From: Sphaerosporella brunnea
Taxonomy: Eukaryota > Ascomycota > Pezizomycetes > Pezizales > Pyronemataceae
Assembly (NCBI GenBank): GCA_008704415.1
Contig: VXIS01000236.1
Location: forward strand, 1-64,000
Direction: 5' to 3'
Length of the DNA stretch: 64,000 bases
The first letter of the stretch is position 1; each line of letters opens with the position of its first letter. Shown here piece after piece: positions 56,579 to 64,000 of the stretch. Both the position numbers and the translations under genes were made by a program. Below the pieces are notes generated by a model. That model was not told where the DNA came from. It ran no database searches and saw only the letters and a program-made list of their open reading frames with translations.

Positions 56579-58786
56579 TCATGCTCCCAGGTCCAACCCC
56601 TCCAGCATGTCATCAAGCTCGTCATCAGACTCGTCATCATCGCCGTAGTCGTCTTCGTCGTCCCACTCGTTGTCGTCCCCTTCGCCGGCCGCTTCCTCAC
56701 CAACCTGTTCGCCATCTGAGTTGCCCCCCTCCCGGCGCACTGGATTCGAAACGCTCGTAAGCCCATCAAAAATCATATTCAAACGCCCCAGGGTATCCGC
56801 ATCCTCAGCCTCAGCAGCAACAACCCACGGCCTCCAAATCTCATTCTCACGAAGGCGCATCCACATATCCTGCAGCATGCAGGTCTCGCTAGACAGTGGG
56901 GACTCCACCTTGCCTGATTCAAATCCAACGATAGTTCCCGGCATCAGAAGGGTGTTGACCAGGAGCACGTACGCATGGTAGTCGTCTGCAACTGTGGGGT
57001 GATAAGGCTGATCCAGTGCGTTCAACAGGCGCGGTGGGCAGCACAGGTATCCTCCGGCGTAGGTAGTAGTGCCTCCCGCCAACTCCGCCAAATCTACTGC
57101 GGCACCGAAATCGATGATGACACCCTGAGCGCCAGCACGTACGATGTTGTCCCACCGAATGTCTCGGTGAATGATATCATGCTTGTGGAGCCAGGTCATG
57201 CCGCAGAAAACGTCGTTGAGGATCGAGGAGGCGAGCGGCGGGTTTGCATTGAGGGTCTTGGGATCAGCGGGGAGAGCGCACGGTAGCATTCCGAATTCGA
57301 GCATTTCGTCATCGTGGAAAAGTATGCTGACTATGGATTGGTGGCCGCCGAGGGCGTGTACTTTCTTCAGAATGTTGATTTCGTCTTCGCAAGCACGTAC
57401 CGGGTACATGGTCTCGTCCGCACAGTAGGCCCGCTTGACACACACGGTCTTGCAACCAGGAGGGATGGTTACTCCGTCAACCCAGCCAACGGCATCGGAA
57501 GGTCTTGGCAGCTTGAACTCGGCGACCACACTACGCTGTGTCATTCCGCGCTGGCTTTGAATCTTACCCAAAGCAGGGTTGAATGGCGGTGTGCAAGGCG
57601 TTTCGGCCGGGGAGTTCGCGACCACGTCCCGGAGGTAGGCCACGGACTCTTCGAAACTCACCGGGGCGTATGTCTGAACTTCGAATCGGTGGAACATTCC
57701 ATTCGTCCGGCGAAGTTGCAAGAAGTAGCTCTGCTCGGTGTTGGTGACAAGACCCGTGAACTGTCGGCGCCAATACTGCGACTCCGCTATCTGGCAGAGG
57801 TAGTTGATCACTTGCGCTTTATCTCTGACCAATATCTTGCCTTTCTTTATCTCCGTGATGGTTCGAACATAGAGTGCATGCACCATGTTTACCTGCTTGG
57901 TAGTGATCGTGATATCGGGCTTCAGCGAGGCATTGTCGCCGCTCGAGTGAGTGTCGAAGACGGCGCAGTTAGGAAGCGCGGCTTTGAGCATCTTCACAAC
58001 AGGCTTGTACATCGCCTTTTCGGTCGTGAAGACTTTGTTAGCGATGGCGCGGGCGTCATCGCAGCGGCCCCCGACGGGCAGCGGTTCCTCACGCGCTCGA
58101 ATCCATCCCTTGTCCACGGCGTCGTGCCAGGTCTGAGTCTTTGTTCGTGAAACTGCGGTGGGCAAATTAGCTGCGGGCAAGAACCGGGGGCACGAGGGCT
58201 TTACTCAGTGAACTAAGGTTGTCCTGACGACCCATCAGCTCGTTTCTGTTCTGGATCAGTTCCATCTCCTGTCGTCTGCTGATTACCCTCAGGGTTTCGC
58301 AGTTATCTTTGAGAATGCTGGAGATCTGTTTCTCGCTGTCGATGGTTTGTTGCATGGATTTGACAAGCTGTTCGTTTGCCTGAATCTGCGGACGCAAACC
58401 TAGAAGCTCCGTGCGCGCTGCTCGAAGCTTCTTCAAAAGTGCTTTCACATAGGTCTGCTCCTTTCGAAGCCCATCTTGAGCAGTGTTCAACTCAATCTGA
58501 GTCTCTCGAAGCCGATCATTGGCAGTTTCCAATTCGGTCTGCGTCTTATGAAGCTCCTTCTGGGCGGATCGCCCTGGCTCGCTGATGGCGGCGAAGAACG
58601 TGCGCAATATTTGCTGCCGTTGCTTGTCCGCCTTCGCAATCCAATCGGGGAGCAACGCGGCAAACTCTACGACACGCGGCAGTCAGCGGATATCTACCGC
58701 TGCATGAGGAAGCGCCACCAACCGTTGTATAACCGATCAACCTGTTGTTCCAGTTTTTCGGGGTCGTTAGTCACTGCGGTGGGCAT
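56579..58786 (-). CDS. Coiled-coil / PD-(D/E)XK-like / FunK1-type protein kinase
   Basis: Inferred join: 58786-58723, 58666-58205, 58152-56579, giving 699 aa. Both introns keep the frame (phase 1 each). Residues ~40-170 are Gln/Glu/Lys/Leu-rich and probably coiled coil. Residues ~180-340 contain KPD (Asp255) and EIK (Glu276, Lys278) spaced as in PD-(D/E)XK nucleases, with the Gln/Arg pattern of FunK1 kinases after it. The kinase has a VAIK-like CVK (Lys415), an alpha-C Glu (431-433), HRD (504-506), Asn511 and DFG (523-525), so it should be catalytic. It lacks an obvious glycine-rich loop. The C-terminal ~50 residues are almost all Asp/Glu. The acidic tail, kinase and nuclease-like part in one protein recall the REase-kinase proteins of fungi. 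Substrate unknown. Confidence 0.8.
58153..58204 (-). other. Intron 2 of the kinase gene
   Basis: 52 nt, donor GTAAAG, branch CTAAT, acceptor CCGCAG. It joins the coiled-coil frame (which would stop at 58167) to the kinase frame (which has no ATG of its own before SRTKTQ) with phase 1 on both sides. Confidence 0.75.
58667..58722 (-). other. Intron 1 of the kinase gene
   Basis: 56 nt, donor GTTGGT (weak), branch CTGAC, acceptor CGTAG. It is the only donor I found that both avoids the downstream stop and keeps the frame, giving DRLYNEFAALLPDW across the junction. Confidence 0.6.
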
Positions 58787-59363
58787 GTTGGGGGTGCTGG
58801 TCAGGACTTGTCGCGGGGCGGTGTGGTGGTGGAGGTTGGGGTTGCAAGAAGGTAGGGGCGCGCAATTGCTGATTCGGGATGGAGGTGGTGGGGGTAGGGT
58901 TGCAAGGAGAGATGGTGGTTGTTGGGTGTGCTTTACAAGCGAGATTATCCCGTTCGCTGCGAGGCTCCGTCACCCCATATGCTCACTCCTATATGGATCG
59001 CCGGCTATCACTCTCGCCGGTGCACCTATTATGGGGCGATTGGCACCAGAGTGCCAGCCAGAGATTTTGCATGAATCTGAAAAACAATGCAAACCAGGTT
59101 CTCCACCTTTGTCTCAGGCAGGCACCGTTCCCCGGCCTCCTCGGAGACCCTACGTTTGAACCAGCAAGTCACCGCCGAGAGTTTCGGAGGTGACGCAAGC
59201 CCGCCGTGTGAGAGCGAGAAGTTTTCGGATCCCGACAGCGCCTTCCAGCGGCTTAAGCAGTACGCTTTCGCCTAGGGCTTGGCTGTCTTCGAGATTCAGC
59301 GCAGTGGGCAGGAGCAGCGCAGTACCTACCCACGCCTGTGTTCGCTATGGTAAGCCCAAAAAC
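58787..59363. other. Upstream region of the kinase gene
   Basis: On minus the 150 bases before the ATG are rich in C, A and T (CCACCACC-type), as in fungal 5' UTRs. No other gene seen. Confidence 0.4.
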
Positions 59364-59574
59364 TGTTGAGAGAAAAGATTGATTGTTGACTCTGAAGTTC
59401 TCCGGAGCGGGAGCTTCGGGCTGTTTATATAAATAAGTCGGCCAAAAGCCGAGTGGGCAAAACAACACAAAAAAGGACAACTATCAAGCTACGGAAAACG
59501 GGAACAAGAAATCTAGACCCACGGTCTCCACCCGAAAATCCTTCACAGCCGCCACCCGAAATCCTTTTCCAACA
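59364..59574 (-). repeat. 3' LTR of the Ty1/copia element
   Basis: 211 bp with TGTTG..CAACA ends. On minus it starts TGTTGGAAAAGG directly after a GGGGGAG polypurine tract (59575-59582) and carries a TATA box (TTTATATAAAC). The 5' LTR lies outside the window, beyond the hAT insertion. Confidence 0.8.
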
Positions 59575-59601
59575 CTCCCCCGTTGCGCATGCGGTCACAA
59601 A

Positions 59602-61730
59602 TCAGATTAATCCAATTTCCTTCCCAAACGCCTGGTGCTTGATCCTTCCCAGTGCTTTTGTCAATCCATCTGCCAGCATTTCGTCCGACGGAATGTGCCT
59701 GATCATAAGCTTCTCGGTAGCGGCAGCCTCATGCAGGCTATAAAAGCGGAGTCGGAGGTGTCGACTATCTCCCTTGAAATTGCCGTTGTTGAGAACGGTG
59801 ACGCAGGCCAAATTGTCGTTCAGAAGAACCGGTGAGGTGACAAGGTTGACGTGCGGGATACTGGACGCCGCTTGCAGGCTCTGGGTAAGCTCAGAAAGGA
59901 GGCCAGAGAACCAGTCTATCTGCCGCTTGACCGCAGCGGAGCCAATCAGTTCTGATTCCATGGTTGACTGAGCGACGAGGGTCTGTTTCTTCGACTTCCA
60001 CAAGACTAAGATGCCGAAAACATAGAGTATATAGCCGGTGCTCGATTTGCCCGAGTGAATCTCTCCGCCGAGGTCCGCATCAGCAAAAGCCGTAATGGTG
60101 GAGGATCCGTGACGCGAACAGGGTCCGCTGTCTGATGGCGAAGTGATGTCGAGCTGCTTGGATGCTGTCCCATTTAAGTACCGTAACAGATGTTAACCGT
60201 GGTTCAATGGCTTTGATCCGGATTTGAGGAATAGCGACCGAGGGTGGTAGCTGCATATGCGATATCCGGGCGAGAACCGAGGGCTATATATAGGAGGCTT
60301 CCGACTACCTGCCGCTTTAGTGACTGGTTGACAGGCTCTGGGTGCTCTCCCGTTTGTTCCGATGACTGCTCCCCAAAAGGCTTCTCCACTTTGGCTTTTT
60401 GATCTCTGTGAACTGGACTGAAACTAAGCTTGAGGCCTTGTTCCATGGGCGTATAGCGGGGCCGACAGTTGCTCATGTTGAAGTGCTCGAGGACCTTTGC
60501 AATGTAGCCAGACTGGTTGATGTAGGCAGTGCGGCGCTCGCCATCAAGTTGAACGTCAAGGCCTACATACTGGAACCGGTCTCCTATTGGAATGCTGGCA
60601 CCTTTGGGAGGTGCCGTGCGGAAGCAGCAATATAGAGAGTCACAGAGAGTCCGAAGCTTCTCAATGGTGGTGGTGAGAATCATAATATCGCCAACATAGA
60701 CCAGAACAATGATGCCATTGCCGAGGAAAAGCCCGAAAGCTGCAACTGAGGCCATAAGCCCAACATCGGTGCCGTTCAAGCTCTGCTCCGAATCAACCAG
60801 GAAATCATAGACGTCTTCGAACCAACCTCATGCACACTGCTTCAGGCCGTATAAAGTCTTCCGGAGGAGAACAAGAGGGAGCTGTCTTTTCCACGTGTCT
60901 TCCCAGCTTCTTTCAGGAAGGCGAAGATAGATCGTTTCGTGCAGCCTACTTCCAAGAAAGGCAGTAGGGCAGTCGAGGATAGCGATCTGCAGGTTGTGCT
61001 GTGCTGCGAGACCAAGGCAAAGGCGGATAGTTGATGCGTTAACAACCGGGGAAAATATAGCATTCCCATCGAAATCTAAACCTTCTTTCTGAGTAAAACC
61101 CTGAGCTATTAGCCGAGCTTTATACTTATCAATCTCCCCCGTGGCTTCGAACTTCTTAGAGAGAAGCCATCTGCTATTGACTACTGTAGCCTCCAGGGGT
61201 AGTTGACCTTCTGCAATGAACTCCATCGCTCGGTAACTATTGAGAGCAGCAGCTTCAGTGTTAACAGCGGCCTCCCACTCTGCTGCTTCGGGGGTCTTCA
61301 ATGCAGCACGGTTGGTCTTTGGTCCTGGTTCAACCATGAAAGCTATAGCTGTAGCGGCAGTGGGAGCAGTCAGAAGAACTCTGCCGGAGCGCGTGCGGGT
61401 GTTGGTCTTAGGCGGCAATATATCCATATCAATGCGTAAATTCTGTGGAACCTCAGGCTCAGGCTCGGCGTAGGGGTCGGAGCAGTCACTGAGAACAAAC
61501 TCATTATCGTTGTCAATCCATCCGCTGGGCGTACTGCGAGATGGAGTAGCCCGCAGCGGAACAGAGGCTGGTTGAGAAGAGAAAGCTATACCATTCATGC
61601 TGTGAAGTGTAGGGAGCAGAAGGCTCGACCTGGATGCCTTCCTTGCGACGGAAGCTAAGGAACTCCTCACCGGAATATTCTGCACCACCATCCATCCGCA
61701 CTCGAAGAATTGACGAGTTGTGTATCTAAT
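59602..61730 (-). pseudogene. Ty1/copia pol, cut by a hAT insertion
   Basis: From 61730 downward: the end of the integrase core (MDGGAEYSGEEF, SAPYTSQH), a Ser/Pro-rich linker, RT (SRWLLSKKFEATGEIDKYKA, LIAQGFTQKEGLDF, then VYVGD) and RNase H (59602-60003, with TMESELIG and ADGLTKALG). Frame breaks occur near 60800 and 60100. The RT catalytic YVDD box reads YVGD, so it lost an essential Asp. The upstream integrase, protease and gag are separated from it by the hAT element that starts at 61731. Confidence 0.85.
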
Positions 61731-62884
61731 TAGTGATGGACATGAGCCGAGCCGGCTCGAGGTTTTGGCTCGAGCCATGAGGCGAGCTGGTTCGAGCCGG
61801 TTGGCCCATGAGCCGAGCTTTGGCTCAAGCTTTTGTCTCGAGCCGAGATATTGGAACAGAGAAAGTTCCGCCGGGTTGAGCGGCCCAACACAACCCATCT
61901 TCTGGCACGCCAACCTACCCACCGTGAGCCCCATCTTGCACGTCAACCTACCCACCGTGACTGCCATCTTCCACGTCAACCTAACCACCCCTATCAACCA
62001 CCAACTCAAGCACTATGGCCGCACAACTCCCGCGCCGGTACCCTGCAGGTGGAGTAGAAGACCAAATTCAAGCCCTGTATAAGAAGATGTCCGGAAGTTG
62101 GGGTGAGTTTGTGTTGGTTCAAGTGTACTGCGCGCCAGACTGATACGCTGTTTAGCTAGATTTAACCAAGCGAGGGGCGATTGAACCCTTAGCGGGCTGA
62201 AAACATGGACATTTGATGCCTTCCTGGACAAGGGAAAGGTTATCTATCTTCTGTGAGATGCATGCAGCCGCGGTTACCCATGCGGACTCAGACCCGGAGT
62301 CAGAGAGCTCAACCCCAGCGAGGCCAGGCAAGAGGAGGCGTAAAGCGCCTGAACCAGTGAAGCATCTTGTGCGATGCGGCCACTGTATGAAGTCCTGCGG
62401 GCCCTATCAAGCCGATTACAAAACAACCAGTGCTGGGAAACGTCATATTGAGATCCACCACCGGAAATCCCCGCGGATTAAGGTGCCCAGCGTGCGATGA
62501 TTGCTGCCATACGGAAAAAGGCAGAGGGAGTTCCAACAGACACGCCGTGGACTAAAGCGGCTGCGTTCGGAGAGTCTGGACGCCCACAAGGTGTACCTTT
62601 TGGCTCAGAAGTATACCGCCGTCTGTTGGTAGAATTAACTGGTGAATCAAGCTCCGCGTTTTCGATTGGGGAATATCTGAACTGCCACGCGCTGGTTAGA
62701 TATCCTCGTCCGAGGTACCACTGATTGGGCGCTGTATGGTTCAACAGGACATAATCGAGTTACACAATGAGAAAAAGGAACAGGTAAAGAGCGAGCTGGA
62801 CGTACACACCTGGGCAGGAGGACGTCTAAGCCTAACTATGGATGCCTGGACTGCGAGCAACCACATTACTTACCTTGGCGTTAC
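61731..62884 (+). mobile_element. hAT element, left part, cut by Ty3 element A2
   Basis: Starts TAGTGATGGACATGAGCC, the inverted match of the right end at 48811, followed by many subterminal GAGCC/GGCTC repeats. A transposase follows: a BED-type zinc finger (62213-62500, CGHCMKSC with a downstream HIEIHH), a diverged middle (VELTGESSSAFSIGEYLNC), then the catalytic-core start SLTMDAWTASNHITYLGVTV, where the frame ends abruptly at 62884 because a Ty3 LTR is inserted. The left flank TATCTAAT should recur beyond the window. The middle has frame breaks, so the copy may already have been defective. Confidence 0.8.
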
Positions 62885-63173
62885 TGTAACGGGACAGGCG
62901 CGAGGAAACATCCAAGGTACGTAGCTTTCGAGGCAAGGACTGGAGGCAGGAGGACAAGGACAAGAGGCAGAAGAAGACGAGACAAGACAAGGTGGTTCAA
63001 GGTTACTAGGTTTGCTAGTATACAAGACGTTCTGTAAAGAAGAAAAGAAGAAAAGAAACAAAAACAAGTGAAACCTCGCCATTTATGCTTTCCCGTCACG
63101 TGACCGCGGCGCGCCGCGTCACGTGACACCCTAACCCTAGGGCCGAGCCCCCCCTTAACCTTGAGCCGTGACA
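62885..63173 (-). repeat. 3' LTR of Ty3 element A2
   Basis: 289 bp, 8 bp longer than the A LTRs because of extra GC-rich sequence between the two GTCACGTGAC palindromes (near 63100-63125). This makes a larger palindrome with CGCGGCGCGCCGCG at its centre. Confidence 0.92.
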
Positions 63174-63208
63174 GTATCCCCCTCCTATGGCTGAGCTCCG
63201 ACGAAGCT

Positions 63209-64000
63209 TCAGCTGTCATCCGGGATTGGTCCGGGCTTGTGTGGGTACAATTCGTGGAAGCGGTCGATAGCTTCAAGGCCATTGATTCCTTCCGCCGCCT
63301 CCCATTCCGGTGGGTCGTAGCCGGTCTACTTTACCAGATATTTGAGGCGTCCCCTTACCAAGCGGGAATCCAGAATGGCATCAAGGGACCATTCTTTTTC
63401 GCCATCGACAACAACAGGGAGAGGGGGTGGAATGATCTGTCCAGGGAGGGGGTCGGAAGATGCCGGGTTTAGAAGCGAGCCTGGGAAGGTGCAATGGTTC
63501 TTCATGGTGTCGGGGATGTCCAATTCATAGGCATGGGTACCGACGGCTCGAACCACTCGGTAAGGGCCCAGGTGCTTGTTTTCGAGTTTCCTAGATGGTC
63601 GTTCCGTGCGCAAGTTCCCAGAGTCCAGCCAGACGAGGTCGTTCTCTTTGAACACAGGGGCGGGGGCTCGGGACCGATCGGCGGCTTCAGTATATCTGGC
63701 TTGGGCGTACTTCATCTCGGCTCGTAGAACGTCGTGGATGTGTGACATCCGCTCGGCCACCAGCTGCGCGTCGACCTGTTCGGGGTTGTCGGTCCGAATG
63801 TCTAGCTCAAAGAAGCACTTAGGGTTATGGCCATAGACGGCGAAGAAGGGAGACAGTGACGTAGTCTCGGAAGCCTGGTTATTGGCTGCGAATTCGGCCA
63901 GGGGGAGATACTTCTTCCAATCGTCCTGCAGGTATGATACGTACGCGCGGAGATACTGCTCCGTGACGGCGTTGATCCGTTCTGTCTGACCATCGGTCTG
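63209..64000 (-). pseudogene. Ty3 pol C-terminal part of A2 (partial)
   Basis: The frame is open from the window edge through the end of integrase (AEFAANNQASETT, FFAVYGHNPK) and the GPYRVVRAVG region to a TAG near 63326, where element A has the chromodomain Trp (YLVKWTGY), so Trp to stop. Beyond the stop the chromodomain can still be read. The copy is therefore lightly damaged. Confidence 0.85.

Larger units (their letters stand above)
62885..64000 (-). mobile_element. Second copy of Ty3 element A (A2), truncated by window end
   Basis: 3' LTR (62885-63173), a polypurine tract (63174-63190) and the C-terminal part of pol. Sequence is close to 13889-14990 throughout. It is inserted after GTTAC inside the hAT transposase. 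Confidence 0.93.

Noticed and set aside
57314..58150. 278-codon plus-strand frame
   Set aside because: It lies antisense to the kinase coding sequence, whose domain motifs are unmistakable.

Overview
This window reads as TE-rich, gene-poor nuclear DNA of a filamentous dikaryotic fungus. The clues are Ty3/gypsy chromoviruses, Ty1/copia, a LINE and several hAT transposons; spliceosomal introns of 52-72 nt with GT..AG ends and CTRAY branch points; TATA boxes in front of the few intact genes; and a FunK1-like kinase gene. I cannot decide between Pezizomycotina and Agaricomycotina. I see no prokaryotic operon, rRNA, convincing tRNA or CRISPR.

Left part (1-22.1 kb), nested retrotransposons. A possible LTR (70-890) precedes a Ty3 pol on the plus strand (934-4158) that is one continuous frame broken only by stop codons. 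A worn copia remnant (5.6-6.8 kb) carries an expanded GATGAT-type microsatellite. Ty3 element B (7654-20762, minus strand, 763-bp LTRs) is split by a younger Ty3 element A (13889-19416, minus strand, 281-bp LTRs, perfect 5-bp TSD). B itself abuts a LINE ORF1 pseudogene (20763-22081) that it truncates.

Middle part (22.1-56.5 kb), sparse genes. Supported genes are a probable mitochondrial orphan protein (26.2-27.1 kb), an acidic protein with 39-aa repeats and two ubiquitin-interacting motifs (33.9-34.9 kb), and an F-box-like protein (50.4-51.5 kb). Between them lie two related arrays of a degenerate ~28-bp repeat (24.2-25.1 and 37.0-37.7 kb), a complete 910-bp non-autonomous hAT element with an 8-bp TSD (39256-40165), a DDE transposase relic, hAT remnants (48.2-48.8 and 53.3-54.2 kb), and a probable minus-strand transcription unit (45.2-47.5 kb) carrying six copies of a two-hairpin module.

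Right part (56.5-64 kb). A minus-strand gene of three inferred exons encodes a 699-aa protein: coiled coil, a FunK1/PD-(D/E)XK-like region, a protein kinase and an acidic tail. Next to it a copia element (LTR 59364-59574, pol to 61730) is cut by a hAT element (starts 61731), which is cut by a second copy of Ty3 element A (62885 to the window end). The order of events there is copia, then hAT, then Ty3.

The most unusual objects are the coiled-coil/nuclease-like/kinase gene, the six double-hairpin modules (one copy appears to keep its stems by compensatory change), and the Ty3 copy that has decayed only through C-to-T-type stop codons.
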